Shown here in pieces: positions 1 through 8,342 of a DNA stretch of 64,000 nucleotides (position 1 is its first letter; each line of letters opens with the position of its first letter). The DNA lies in the IMG/VR virus record IMGVR_UViG_3300031251_000007, positions 1 through 64,000 of that record; one strand, 5' to 3'. The stretch is from a virus. The position numbers and the translations under genes are program-made. Below the pieces are notes generated by a model. The model was not told the DNA's origin, searched no databases, and saw nothing but the letters and a program-made list of their open reading frames with translations.

Positions 1-533
1 AGCGCCTCCCGCGTCGGCTGGGGTGCGAGATTGTTTAGGGCAGCAACATAGATCGGTCGCGCGCTCGTTCCTGCGCTAACTTCCTTCGCCTCGGCGGTGG
101 GCTGGGCGGCGAGGGCTCGCTGGCCTTGTTCGAGAAGCGCATTCAGCGCCTCTCCGTCTCTATCGTCTTCATGCCTGAAGACCGAGAAATCGAACTCGAC
201 CAGCGCTTGCAGCGCTCCCCGCAGCGCCAATGCTTCGGTACGGTCTTCTTGCAGGTCGGCGACCGCATCGCGCAGCTTGTCGACGAGCGACCGCGCCGCG
301 TGCTCGTCTGACTCGCACCAGTCGTTGACCGGCGCGAAGGCTTCCCGCAGCGCCTCCGCTTCCGCCTGGTGCTGCGCGGCGGCGTGACGGTATCCAGCAA
401 CGAACAGCGACCACAGCGCGCCCTCCCGATGCTCCTCGCGCGCAACCCACTTGAGGTCGTTTGCATATTCGTCAGTGGCCTTGTGCTTGTTCCACGCGAC
501 CATCATCGGGTGATCCGCAGGTAACGGAGACAT
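1..533 (-). CDS. Hypothetical phage protein, 3' end beyond window
   Basis: An open frame starts at an ATG (531-533, minus strand) and stays open to the window edge, so the C-terminus is missing. It begins MSPLPADHPMMVAWNKHK and then has an alternating Trp/Ala/Glu-rich helical sequence with a likely coiled coil. The N-terminal pattern resembles small hypothetical proteins common in phage early operons; no function is known to me. It starts 5 bases after the stop of the upstream gene, so it belongs to the same minus-strand operon. Confidence 0.75.
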   Translation of the reverse strand, partial: MSPLPADHPMMVAWNKHKATDEYANDLKWVAREEHREGALWSLFVAGYRHAAAQHQAEAEALREAFAPVNDWCESDEHAARSLVDKLRDAVADLQEDRTEALALRGALQALVEFDFSVFRHEDDRDGEALNALLEQGQRALAAQPTAEAKEVSAGTSARPIYVAALNNLAPQPTREA

Positions 534-538
534 GACGG

Positions 539-856
539 TCATAGTTCGGCCCCCTGCTGTTGCGAGGCGCGCGCCGCCTCAACTACTTCGGCAACCTCAG
601 CGCAGAGGCCGTCTTCAGCGCAGCCACTACACAGCGCCACGTGGCAAAGTGCCTCGCGGTATTGCTCCGCGCGCTGCCGCTCGGCCTGGAGGGCGATCTT
701 GCCGTCAGCGATCCCCAACCACAGGTGCAATTCCCGTAATGCGCGTTCTCGTACGTCGCCGGTTTCTGCTGCGTAGCCCTCCAGCACCCTGACGCGGACG
801 CGCTCAAGGTCCGTCAACACCGCCAGCTGCTCTGGGGTCAGCATGGGGAGGCTCAC
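539..856 (-). CDS. Small helical hypothetical protein
   Basis: 105 residues from a GTG whose bases overlap the stop of the upstream gene as GTGA; an internal ATG four codons in is the alternative start. The sequence is mostly charged helix (LTPEQLAVLTDLERVRVRVLEGYAA) with three Cys in the middle (CHVALCSGCAEDGLC), which could bind a metal. No family is recognised. Coupled to its neighbours on both sides in the leftward accessory operon. Confidence 0.7.
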   Translation of the reverse strand: MSLPMLTPEQLAVLTDLERVRVRVLEGYAAETGDVRERALRELHLWLGIADGKIALQAERQRAEQYREALCHVALCSGCAEDGLCAEVAEVVEAARASQQQGAEL

Positions 857-1005
857 GACGCACCTCCGATCAGCAGGCAGCCGAACAGCACGCCGAGTCC
901 GGCTACCAGGCTGCATCCGAAGCGTGTCGGCATCGTAGGCGCTGCGAACGACATCAAGGCCGCAACCGCTGCGACGGCGAATTCAAAGGCTGATCCTGTG
1001 TTCAC
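853..1005 (-). CDS. Small membrane protein
   Basis: 50 residues, GTG start overlapping the previous stop as GTGA at 1002-1005, and its own stop overlaps the next gene's GTG in the same way. Nearly the whole protein is hydrophobic in two stretches (FAVAAVAALMSFAA and LVAGLGVLFGCLLIG) joined by a short loop, so two membrane segments are likely. The double translational coupling is the main evidence that it is real. Function unknown. Confidence 0.6.
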   Translation of the reverse strand: MNTGSAFEFAVAAVAALMSFAAPTMPTRFGCSLVAGLGVLFGCLLIGGAS

Positions 1006-1193
1006 GACGCACCTCGCACGATGGCGCGCGCGGCGTTCAGGCAAGAGAGCGCTCGCTGAAACAGTGGCTCAGCCTTCGCGAACCGCCGAAGCCGGCAGAG
1101 ATATGCGCCCATGAACGCGTTTGGGTCGGCGCTCTCGATGAGGCTGTGCACCTCCGCGCACTCCGCCTCGGTGAGAAACGGGCGGGGCGTCAT
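1002..1193 (-). CDS. Small hypothetical protein
   Basis: 63 residues starting MTPRPFLTEAECAEVHSLIE. The ATG overlaps the upstream stop as ATGA (1190-1193). It is a short helical protein with a basic second half. I do not recognise a family. It is placed by coupling on both sides in the minus-strand operon. Confidence 0.65.
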   Translation of the reverse strand: MTPRPFLTEAECAEVHSLIESADPNAFMGAYLCRLRRFAKAEPLFQRALSCLNAARAIVRGAS

Positions 1194-1702
1194 CGGGAAG
1201 ACTCCTGCGCGGCGACAACTTCCCGCCGGCACTCCCACAGGCAGCGCTCGACGCCGCCGTTGCCGACCTCGTCGCGCAAATGTTTCAGCTTGACGCTCGA
1301 CTCGGCCCAACCTGCTCGCGGCGGGATGACGCGCACCAGCACAAACCCAGCTGCGCGAAGCGACGCGCCAGACTCGCCCTTCTGCGTATAGGTGATGACT
1401 CGCTCGTAGCCCATCGCGAAGGCCGCACGGCGGGCAGCGCCGTACAGCATCGAGTTCGCGTTGCGTGCGCCGTCGGTGCACGTGCGGTTGATCTCCAGCG
1501 TTGCGCCATCGTCGAGCGCGCGGGCGATCGGCCGACCCGACATCGCGACGCCGACGAGCCGCCCATGCGCCAGGACGCCGACCGAAAACTTGTGCCCGCG
1601 CGGTGGCTTGTTGTGGCGGTGTAGCTCCCTCACGAACGCGCATGCCGCCTTGAACGTCACCGGCACGATGCGCAGGCCCGGCGTGACTATCCGAGTGCTC
1701 AT
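1190..1702 (-). CDS. XF1762-like phage acetyltransferase-fold protein
   Basis: 170 residues from the ATG at 1700-1702; a longer upstream frame exists but this ATG overlaps the previous stop as ATGA. The order of motifs (VPVTFKAACAFVRELHRHNKPPRGHKF at the N-terminus, then VGVAMSGRPIAR, LEINRTCTDGARNANSMLYGAA and VITYTQKGESGASLRAAGF) matches the XF1762/GNAT-like proteins found in many phages, with the central acceptor-binding strand and the characteristic CTDG-x-NA segment. The fold suggests an N-acetyltransferase, but the substrate is unknown. It lies between small metal-binding and hypothetical genes in the accessory operon. Confidence 0.85.
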   Translation of the reverse strand: MSTRIVTPGLRIVPVTFKAACAFVRELHRHNKPPRGHKFSVGVLAHGRLVGVAMSGRPIARALDDGATLEINRTCTDGARNANSMLYGAARRAAFAMGYERVITYTQKGESGASLRAAGFVLVRVIPPRAGWAESSVKLKHLRDEVGNGGVERCLWECRREVVAAQESSR

Positions 1703-2040
1703 CGCAACTCCTCCCTCGCCACGAAGGCGTCGCACTCGTCGGAGGGGCCGAGGGGCGGCTGTGGCCACCGGGTGACGAACTCCCAGGTCGCGCCATGGCC
1801 AAGCCGGTCAACGAAGTCGTTGACAAACTGCGGCGCATTGCGCCGGCACTCGCCCGTGGCGGCGCGGTAGGCTCGACACAGCCCGCACCGCCGCTTGACA
1901 CCTTGCTCCACCACCGCTTCCTGCATCACCTCAGCCACGACCGCCTCCAACCGCCTCTGACCCCACCCACCTAGGGTGGTTTCTATTTTTCGCTCCAAAT
2001 GGAGCATTGGTCTTGCGAGCGCCCAGCGCTCGTGATTCAA
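1699..2040 (-). CDS. Small Cys-rich (metal-binding) phage protein
   Basis: 113 residues. The centre has a CGLCRAYRAATGECRRNAP segment, the three-Cys motif of small phage proteins that probably bind zinc or iron, followed by a Trp-Pro segment and a DECDAF tail with a fourth Cys. It overlaps the acetyltransferase-fold gene by 4 bases. Upstream, 2041-2171 is a 131-base gap that could hold a promoter, although I do not see clear -35/-10 boxes. Confidence 0.75.
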   Translation of the reverse strand: MNHERWALARPMLHLERKIETTLGGWGQRRLEAVVAEVMQEAVVEQGVKRRCGLCRAYRAATGECRRNAPQFVNDFVDRLGHGATWEFVTRWPQPPLGPSDECDAFVAREELR

Positions 2041-2171
2041 TAGTTCTCATCTGGTTCTTTCTGCTGCGTTGACGCGCAGCGGTTCTGCACTCGAAGGCCG
2101 GGGTTGGCGCCCTGGCCTTTCGTGCGAAAAGAGGGCGCGCTACACGGCGCCCGACCTCCGCGACCTCATCG

Positions 2172-2909
2172 TTAGAACCGCTGGTCGCGTTCCATGCGAC
2201 GCAGACATTCTTCCGGCGTCTCGTCAGGCCACAGATCCTGACCGCAGCCGGTGCAGCCGCCTTTCCAGCTGCCCGTTTTCTCGCCGACCTCAGCGTTGAA
2301 TCTCACCTCGATCGATGTGCAGATCCGCCGCAGGAACGGCAGGCATTTGCGGCGCCAGATGCGGCGCTCGACGTGCACGGTCGCCTGCCGCTCTTGCACC
2401 TCGCCGCTGCGCAGCACGTAGCGATAGGGAAACGTCTTCGAGACAGCAGCGACCCGCGTTTGGTGCCTCTCCCAACTGCCCTTCTCGCCGATCCGGTAGA
2501 AGCGCTCGCCGTCGGCGCGCTCAACGGCGACGACGTTGCGGTCGAAGTCGAGTAGCTCGGTCGATCGCCAGTCGAAGTTCCACGGATACCACCAGACCCA
2601 ACTGCGACGCTCGGCGCGCGTGCCCTCCGTGGGGCCCCAGTGTAAGTGGAGCGCGTCTTCGTGAAACGAGAAGCCGTAGTCGAGCCACTCATCTCCCCAG
2701 TTGAGGCGACGGAGCGGAACGAACACCTTGACGAACACCGCGAAGATATAGAGGCATGGCCGGTCGCCGTACGCATGCACGCCGAGCCCGAAGCCAGGAG
2801 AAAGAGCGACCTCGCCCCAGCTGAAGCGCAGTGACTCCACCTTGCCACGTCGATAGTCGACCCACTGGAACCGCGACCACGACTTGATCGCAGCAACCAC
2901 GGTACTCAC
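2172..2909 (-). CDS. Hypothetical phage protein, aromatic-rich
   Basis: 245 residues from a GTG that overlaps the upstream stop as GTGA (2906-2909). The first half is rich in Trp, Tyr, Phe and His (for example WVWWYPWNFDW) with alternating beta pattern; the last 40 residues carry CTGCGQDLWPDETPEEC, a possible zinc site. I know similar aromatic-rich hypothetical proteins from phages but no function. Probably cytoplasmic, as no signal or membrane segment is visible. Confidence 0.75.
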   Translation of the reverse strand: MSTVVAAIKSWSRFQWVDYRRGKVESLRFSWGEVALSPGFGLGVHAYGDRPCLYIFAVFVKVFVPLRRLNWGDEWLDYGFSFHEDALHLHWGPTEGTRAERRSWVWWYPWNFDWRSTELLDFDRNVVAVERADGERFYRIGEKGSWERHQTRVAAVSKTFPYRYVLRSGEVQERQATVHVERRIWRRKCLPFLRRICTSIEVRFNAEVGEKTGSWKGGCTGCGQDLWPDETPEECLRRMERDQRF

Positions 2910-3103
2910 CGCCGCCCCCTGCGCGTGGCCGTGCGGGGCTCAACCGCTGCGGTGGCATGAGCGACCTCGACGCCACCGATTGTGCGCAGGTAGCCCAGCT
3001 CGCTCGTGGTGCTGAGGTCGGCAAACCGCGTAGCCGTCAAGCGATGCAGCGGCTCAACGCAATCCCGCAACTCCAAAGTTAGCAAAACGGTGCGGGGCTT
3101 CAT
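2906..3103 (-). CDS. Small hypothetical protein
   Basis: 65 residues starting MKPRTVLLTLELRDCVEPLH; the ATG overlaps the stop of the RyR-domain gene as ATGA. The first 50 residues look like a compact beta-alpha domain, the tail is Arg-rich. No family recognised. Confidence 0.6.
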   Translation of the reverse strand: MKPRTVLLTLELRDCVEPLHRLTATRFADLSTTSELGYLRTIGGVEVAHATAAVEPRTATRRGRR

Positions 3104-3453
3104 CGTTCCACCAGCCCCGCCAATGCATGCACGACGCCGCGGAACAGCACGTCCTTCGCCTGCTGCTCGGCCGGCAAGTGATCGAACGGCACGATGCACG
3201 GATGCTGCTTCAGCGCCTCGTCTTTGATCCGGCCGTAGATCCAACCCATGCGCGCCTTCTCTTCCAGCCAGTTGTCATGGCTGGACGATGCGGTCGCGTC
3301 GGGATTGTTGAGGTGGAACACGACGCCGCTGATGGCGCTGTCGCGCTGCCAGGTTGGCGCGTCGTCCCACGGCTTCTGTGACGTGTCGCCCAGCCCCAAG
3401 CACAGCGCTCGGTTGGCTTCATGGGCGACACGGGCCACGTCGATAATCAGCAT
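3100..3453 (-). CDS. RyR domain protein
   Basis: 117 residues. The sequence matches the phage RyR domain: an N-terminal ARVAHEANRALCLGLGD helix, W..AP.WQRDSAISGVVFHL, then HDNWLEEKARMGWIYGRIKDEALKQHPCIVPFDHLPAEQQAKD, which is the diagnostic block. RyR domains occur in eukaryotic ryanodine receptors and in stand-alone form in phages, where they are thought to bind nucleotide-like or other small ligands; the phage role is unknown. Length fits a single domain. It sits just downstream of the radical SAM gene. Confidence 0.9.
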   Translation of the reverse strand: MLIIDVARVAHEANRALCLGLGDTSQKPWDDAPTWQRDSAISGVVFHLNNPDATASSSHDNWLEEKARMGWIYGRIKDEALKQHPCIVPFDHLPAEQQAKDVLFRGVVHALAGLVER

Positions 3454-3463
3454 CCTCTCCTCC

Positions 3464-4456
3464 TCATCCTGCGGCGCTCACGGGCGCCGGGTCGTTGGGC
3501 GGCAGCACCAACCCTTCAGGCCGGTAGCCGTTGCGCACCCACGCGTCCCACGGCACACGCTTGTCGTAGGCGCCCGTGATCCAGCGCTGAAAGCCGACGA
3601 GTTCGCGCGTCCGCTCGAATGGCATCGGATACGGAACGGCGCCGAAATCACGCAGGCGCCGCCGCCGATATTCTCGGTCGACCGCAGTCTCGCCCGGCCA
3701 GTAGCCGACGAGCACGTAGACCATGATGTTGCGCGGGCTCACGCCGTGCGCGACGAGCCGTTCAAGGCCAGCGAATAGCCGCGCTTCGTCCTTGCGATTG
3801 TCCCACGCTGCATAGATCCGGCGCTCGCGCATCGACAGGCTGCGGTAGTCGACCGACGCAATCGCCGCCGCTTCCTCGTCGCCGATCGCGCGAACGTTAA
3901 TGCCTTGGCAGAAGCTGACGCGGAATTTGCCGGCGCGCAGCTCGTCGATGCGATCGCGCCATCGCGGCTGCCCGAAGAAATCGTTATCGAGCAGCACGAT
4001 GTCGCGCGGCCACGGATCGCCGCGCCAAATCTCGGCAATGGTCGCGGCTTCGCTGACAGCGCCCTCTTTGCGCGGCACCACGCAGAACGGACACTTTTGC
4101 CGGCAACCGCGCTGCGTGAATCCGATCGACGAGGTGAAGGCTGGAAAATCCGCGTAGTCGACCGCCCAACCGTCAACGCCGATCTGCTCCAGTGTCGTTT
4201 CGTTCCCACTCCCAGTGCCCCCGACGATGGCGCCGGGAAACTGGTGGCGTACCGCGTCGACGAGATTGCGGCTCTTGGCGAAGATCGCCGACGCGTAGAC
4301 GCGGTCCGGGCGGAACATCAGCTCCGGCGAAATGTCGCGCGCATGCGCCCAACGCCGCAGCTCGACATGATCGCCAAGCGCACGATGGTGCGCGGCGATC
4401 CGCATAAGCGCGAAGTTCGGCAGCGCGCCGTCGAGTTGGGCGAGGAGAATGTTCAC
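3464..4456 (-). CDS. Radical SAM protein with degenerate B12-binding-like N-terminus
   Basis: 330 residues. A CxxxCxxC cluster (Cys118, Cys122, Cys125, in GCRQKCPFC) marks a radical S-adenosylmethionine enzyme; the following VLLDNDFFG and GINVRAI strands fit the rest of the TIM-like barrel. The first 100 residues (NILLAQLDG to VGGTGSGN) resemble a B12-binding Rossmann domain, but I do not see the usual His ligand motif, so cobalamin binding is doubtful. Related proteins occur in phages without a known substrate. It overlaps the PD-(D/E)XK gene by 4 bases and is in the same operon as a DNA methylase and helicase, which makes nucleic acid modification one possibility (inference). Confidence 0.85.
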   Translation of the reverse strand: MNILLAQLDGALPNFALMRIAAHHRALGDHVELRRWAHARDISPELMFRPDRVYASAIFAKSRNLVDAVRHQFPGAIVGGTGSGNETTLEQIGVDGWAVDYADFPAFTSSIGFTQRGCRQKCPFCVVPRKEGAVSEAATIAEIWRGDPWPRDIVLLDNDFFGQPRWRDRIDELRAGKFRVSFCQGINVRAIGDEEAAAIASVDYRSLSMRERRIYAAWDNRKDEARLFAGLERLVAHGVSPRNIMVYVLVGYWPGETAVDREYRRRRLRDFGAVPYPMPFERTRELVGFQRWITGAYDKRVPWDAWVRNGYRPEGLVLPPNDPAPVSAAG

Positions 4457-5148
4457 GCACTCCTCCGCTCATCCACAGCATCATCGTCGCAGTAGAATCT
4501 GGCTCTGACGCCATCATGCTTCGCCACGATCGGTCCGAGCTTTCCCTTGCGCGCCAAGCCCACCAACGCCCGCGCGCTCTCGACCGTGCGGTAGTGCGTC
4601 ACCTGCGCAGCAAGGATCTCTTCGAGCGTGCAGCGGGGATGCTCACGCACGTACGCAATCAGCTGCTGCACGTCGCTGCGGAACACGGTGAAGTAGCTGC
4701 TGTCTGCATTCCCCGGCAGCGCCCAGAATTTGTGCTCTTCGCGGAGATGCTGCCCGAGCTCGCCCAGCTCCGTGCGCAAGAGTGGTGCCGGCACGGGCTC
4801 GGCGATGCCGCTCCTGCCGACGACGATCCACCCGAGCTTCAAACCTTCCAGTATCTCGCGCTTGATCGCTTCGTCCTCGCTGCGGCCGAGCGGCGGTGTG
4901 GCAACAGCGACCCAGTTCGCGTACGGGCGCCACTTCGCTGCCTGCAGCATCACGTCTAAGCCGAGGTGCATCTTGCACTCGACGACGAGGATGGATTGCG
5001 CGAGTTCCGGCGTGGCGACGATGTCGGGGCGCTTGCCGCCCTGCTCCATCTGGACCTCGCCGTAGACCTCGTATTTCTGGCGTCGCAGGTGTTGGGCGAC
5101 TTCAGAGGCGAGGGATTGTTCGTGGGCGGAGCGAACGCGGCGGGTCAT
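4453..5148 (-). CDS. PD-(D/E)XK nuclease-fold protein
   Basis: 231 residues. The N-terminal third has the core of the nuclease superfamily: RPDIVA (Asp42) followed after a strand by VVECKM (Glu57, Lys59). The C-terminal part (SDVQQLIAYVREHPRCTLEEILA, then a wing-like segment) looks like a winged helix. Together these suggest a DNA-binding protein with restriction-endonuclease-like active site. It overlaps the methylase stop by 4 bases, downstream of methylase and helicase, so the three may work together on DNA. Confidence 0.75.
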   Translation of the reverse strand: MTRRVRSAHEQSLASEVAQHLRRQKYEVYGEVQMEQGGKRPDIVATPELAQSILVVECKMHLGLDVMLQAAKWRPYANWVAVATPPLGRSEDEAIKREILEGLKLGWIVVGRSGIAEPVPAPLLRTELGELGQHLREEHKFWALPGNADSSYFTVFRSDVQQLIAYVREHPRCTLEEILAAQVTHYRTVESARALVGLARKGKLGPIVAKHDGVRARFYCDDDAVDERRSA

Positions 5149-6203
5149 GCGGTGGCCTCCGCGACCAACGGCGGGTCATTGCGCAGCATCTCCAGCTGCC
5201 GCAGTGACCCGCGGCCGTTGGCGATCGCGTCCTCAATGTTGCGCAGCGCCTGGCTGTAGTACGACGGCTTCAACTCCACGCCGATCGCGCGCCGGTCGTT
5301 GCACAGCGCCGCCCAGACCTCAGAGCCCACGCCCATGAACGGCGTCAGCATAGTCTCGCCCGGATTCGACCACAGGGTCAGGAGGCGCTCGACGACATCG
5401 AGCTGTAGGGGGTGCAGGTGCTTCTCGTCCTCCGGATCGCGCGCCACCTTGTACTTCAGCACCCGATCGATACGGACATCGTCCCAGAAGGCGGATGCGT
5501 ACTGCCGCCAGATCCAGTGCGAATAGCGATTCTCGATCTGGTTGCCCTCAAAGCCGCGGTAGCGGAGCAGCTCGGCCGGGATCTGCCGCGCGCCGGCGTA
5601 TTCGAGTAGGCCATGCGGATGCGCGATCGGAATCGGGTTCTTGCCGTGCCGACGGAAGACCAGCACCTGATCGGCGGCCGCGTTGCTGCAGCGCGATGAG
5701 TCATCGACGATGGTCCGGTGCGCGAGGTTCTTCGCCATCGTCCGGTTGCGTACGCCGAGCGGCTCCTTCCAAACGTGGTACCGCGCGACGAGTTCGAACC
5801 AGCCGTGCCCACACTCGCCGTTGGCACGCTTGAGCGGCGCCGCCTTGCAGCTCGACTTGCGGCAGTGCGCGTGCAGCTTGATCACATCGCCGGGGAAGTC
5901 GATCAGGTGATCGGTGCCGGTGTTGCCCGACGGCACGTCCATGCAGTGCACGGCGGTCATCCGCCCCGGGATGGTGACGCGCTCCACCTCGCGCACGATG
6001 TGGTCGTAGTGTTCGAAGAATTTGTCGTAGGACGGCGCGTTCGACAGGTCGCGGTCCGATGACGAGTAGTGGAACAGGCCGACAAACGGCGGCGAGTAGA
6101 TCGACAGATGTATCGACTCGTCGTGCAGCGCCGAGAGGACCTCGCAGGAATCGCCGAGGTACACGGCGAAACGGTCGCTGATCTCTTGCGCGCCTACGCC
6201 CAT
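5145..6203 (-). CDS. DNA methylase, beta class (N4-cytosine or N6-adenine)
   Basis: 352 residues. Motif IV near the N-terminus reads SIYSPPF (about residue 36) and motif I near the C-terminus reads LTPFMGVGSEVWAAL, so the order is that of the beta class of amino-methyltransferases. The SPPF form of motif IV is more usual for N4-cytosine than for N6-adenine enzymes, but this is not decisive. A Cys/His-rich insert (HCRKSSCKAAPL to CGHGW) lies between. The start ATG is inside the helicase gene (10-base overlap). Likely protects phage DNA from restriction, or acts with the adjoining helicase and nuclease. Confidence 0.9.
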   Translation of the reverse strand: MGVGAQEISDRFAVYLGDSCEVLSALHDESIHLSIYSPPFVGLFHYSSSDRDLSNAPSYDKFFEHYDHIVREVERVTIPGRMTAVHCMDVPSGNTGTDHLIDFPGDVIKLHAHCRKSSCKAAPLKRANGECGHGWFELVARYHVWKEPLGVRNRTMAKNLAHRTIVDDSSRCSNAAADQVLVFRRHGKNPIPIAHPHGLLEYAGARQIPAELLRYRGFEGNQIENRYSHWIWRQYASAFWDDVRIDRVLKYKVARDPEDEKHLHPLQLDVVERLLTLWSNPGETMLTPFMGVGSEVWAALCNDRRAIGVELKPSYYSQALRNIEDAIANGRGSLRQLEMLRNDPPLVAEATA

Positions 6204-7564
6204 GCCGGCACCTGTTCGACTTCAGGAAAGCTGCGTCGGTGATCGATGGCCGCGGCGCCACGCATGTGGCGCACCAGAGCGGCGAACATCTCGTCTGCGG
6301 CCGCCGCTTTGCGCCGCAGGTTCGCCATCACATTGCGGTCGCCTTCGGTACCAATGAGGTCGACCGTGACCGGGCGCGTCTGTCCGAAGCGCCAGCAGCG
6401 CCGGACTGCCTGATAGTACCGTTCGTAACTGTGGTCGGGGAAATAGGTGAGGTGCGCGCAGTGCTGCCAGTTGAGCCCGAAGCACCCGATCGGTGGCTTG
6501 GTGATCAGGCGGTCTATCTGCCCTCGCGCAAACGCGCTGAAGGCCTCTTCCTTCTCCTCATCGCTGTCGGTGCCGCTCACCTGCTTCGCGCCCGGAATGA
6601 GCTTCTCGAGCAGATCGGCCTCGGCGTTGAGGTGGCACCAGATGACCGAGCTGTCGTGGCCAGCCAGGCGCTCGGCCACCGCTTCGCAACGCTCGCGCAG
6701 CGTGCGCCGGCGCTCCTCACGTTGCTCCTGCAGGCCGACGGCCGCCATCGGGAAGAGCTGACCTGGCGCAAGCGTGCGCGATTCGATCAGCACTTCGTTC
6801 TCGATCAGTGCCGGCAGCGCAAAGCGCGCGTCGTCGAAGCCGAGGTCGGACGGTCGCCGCGCGGCGCGCGCCCACGAGGCGACCCAGCGCCAGAATGGCT
6901 CCTGCGCATGGCCCTTGAAACGGAACTTCTCGCCAGGCGCCGACCGTGCGAATTTCACGCCGTCCTGCGTCGGCCGGAAGAAGCGCGAGAGCATGTCGGT
7001 ATGGCCTAGGTAGCCGAGGGCCTCCGAGGACGTGCCGAGCTCCACGTAGTCGTTCGGCGCCGCCGTGGCGGTCGCGAGCAGCCGGAATGGGATCGTGCGC
7101 GCGAACTCCGTCACGGTCGCGCGGCGCTTGCCCTCGAAGTGCTTGATGGCGCTCGACTCGTCGCCGACGAACCCGCCGTAATCCCTCGGATCGAAGAGGT
7201 GCAGCCGCTCGTAATTGGTGACCGTGATGTTGGGACGCGGCTTGCCGTCGGAGGAGCGGTGCGCCTCGATGCCGAACTTCTCTGCCTCGGCGACGATCTG
7301 CGGACTGACCGCGAGCGCCGTGGCCAGCAGCACCGGCTTGTTGGTCTCACGTACGACGTTGTCGGCCCAGACAAGCTCGATCGGCGTCTTGCCCATGCCG
7401 CAGTCGGCGAAGATGCCGGCGCGACCGCGCGCGGCGCCGAATTCGAGCAGTGCGGACTGGAAATCGAACAGGAAGTCCGGCCGCCAGCGGAGCGGAAAGC
7501 CGGTGCAGTCGGCGTTCTGCGCTTTCGCCGCCAGGAACGCGCGATATTCTTCGAGCCGCGTCAC
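6194..7564 (-). CDS. SNF2/DEAD-like helicase
   Basis: 456 residues from a GTG with a GAGGTGG ribosome site upstream. Helicase motifs: Walker A GMGKT (56-60), motif II DESS (135-138), motif III TATAAP, and a C-terminal RecA-like domain ending in the motif VI segment QAVRRCWRFGQTRP. The order and the QxxRR form place it in superfamily 2, SNF2-like. The protein is short compared with chromatin remodelers, as is usual in phages. It is translated just before the methylase with a 10-base overlap; helicase-methylase pairs of this kind are common in phage genomes. Confidence 0.9.
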   Translation of the reverse strand: MTRLEEYRAFLAAKAQNADCTGFPLRWRPDFLFDFQSALLEFGAARGRAGIFADCGMGKTPIELVWADNVVRETNKPVLLATALAVSPQIVAEAEKFGIEAHRSSDGKPRPNITVTNYERLHLFDPRDYGGFVGDESSAIKHFEGKRRATVTEFARTIPFRLLATATAAPNDYVELGTSSEALGYLGHTDMLSRFFRPTQDGVKFARSAPGEKFRFKGHAQEPFWRWVASWARAARRPSDLGFDDARFALPALIENEVLIESRTLAPGQLFPMAAVGLQEQREERRRTLRERCEAVAERLAGHDSSVIWCHLNAEADLLEKLIPGAKQVSGTDSDEEKEEAFSAFARGQIDRLITKPPIGCFGLNWQHCAHLTYFPDHSYERYYQAVRRCWRFGQTRPVTVDLIGTEGDRNVMANLRRKAAAADEMFAALVRHMRGAAAIDHRRSFPEVEQVPAWA

Positions 7565-7686
7565 TTCCCACCTCGCCCCGCACCCGAGCGCCGACCCGAA
7601 AGCCGACGCCCGGCCGTGCGAAAGGAGGTGAGATCCCGAGCTACTTCATGGTGCGCCTCCTGTGCTGTGGACTGCTCGAATAGGGA

Positions 7687-7720
7687 GACAGCCGAGCGTC
7701 CGTGGAGACGCCCGGCTGTC
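7687..7720 (-). terminator. Strong hairpin, possible terminator or attenuator
   Basis: An 8-bp arm (GACAGCCG/CGGCTGTC) continues into a 5-bp inner arm (GCGTC/GACGC) around a 6-base loop. It lies between the stop of the small gene at 7773 and the helicase start at 7564. On the minus strand the hairpin is followed by TCTCCCTATT, only weakly T-rich, so partial termination is more likely than full. Confidence 0.45.
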
Positions 7721-7772
7721 GTGGAACGGCTACGCGGGGGGGAGCCGGCAGCCGTCAGAGAACGTCCGGCGC

Positions 7773-7994
7773 TCAGCTCTCGGCGGGCGTGAAGTCGAGG
7801 TAGTACGACTTGCCCGGCTGCAAGAATCCTTGCGCCGCGGGATTGCTGATCGTGATCGTCAGCTCGCCGTTCGGCGACGCCTTGTTGAAGCGCTGGTTTT
7901 CCTCCAGCTCGTCGGCCATCACAGCGCGCAGCTTGGCCTGCTCCTGGCCGCCTTCCCAGGTGGTGATCGACTCGACCTTGAACTTCGCTCGCAT
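7773..7994 (-). CDS. Small conserved phage protein
   Basis: 73 residues, starting MRAKFKVESITTWEGGQEQAKLRAV with a conserved ending GELTITISNPAAQGFLQPGKSYYLDFTPAE. I recognise this as a common small beta-rich phage protein, often near recombination or replication genes; its function is not known. The ATG has a GGAG sequence just upstream on the minus strand. A longer overlapping frame on the same strand is a low-quality shadow. Confidence 0.85.
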   Translation of the reverse strand: MRAKFKVESITTWEGGQEQAKLRAVMADELEENQRFNKASPNGELTITISNPAAQGFLQPGKSYYLDFTPAES

Positions 7995-8039
7995 GGTGCT
8001 CCTCCAGTGTGGCGGCGAGATTGCCGCAGAGTGCCGTGC

Positions 8040-8342
8040 TCATGAGTCGCTCCGCTCGCGACCGCGCCAGTCGTCACCGCCCCAGGCCTCGTGCTTGGCG
8101 CGCGCCGATCGAGACTGCGGATGCGTCCGCTGAACGGTGACCTCTCGCACCTCAAGCTTCTTCTTCAGGCCGTCGAGCGTGGCGCCAGTCTTGTAGGCAA
8201 CGATCCGACTGTCGACGCGTTGCCCGTCGCGGAAGATTCCCTTGCGCCAGCCGAGCGCGCCGCACGCGCAGGAGTAACGCAGGCTCTCCGAGTCGGAGAT
8301 TTCCGGCTCGTGAGTCCAGGTGTGCTGGCGACCGTGCGTCAT
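8040..8342 (-). CDS. Small hypothetical protein with Cys pair
   Basis: 100 residues. HTWTHEPEISDSESLRYSCACGALGWR at the start looks like a zinc-ribbon half (CxC) followed by a beta strand; the C-terminus is basic and charged. The start overlaps the upstream stop by 4 bases. No family assigned. Confidence 0.65.
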   Translation of the reverse strand: MTHGRQHTWTHEPEISDSESLRYSCACGALGWRKGIFRDGQRVDSRIVAYKTGATLDGLKKKLEVREVTVQRTHPQSRSARAKHEAWGGDDWRGRERSDS

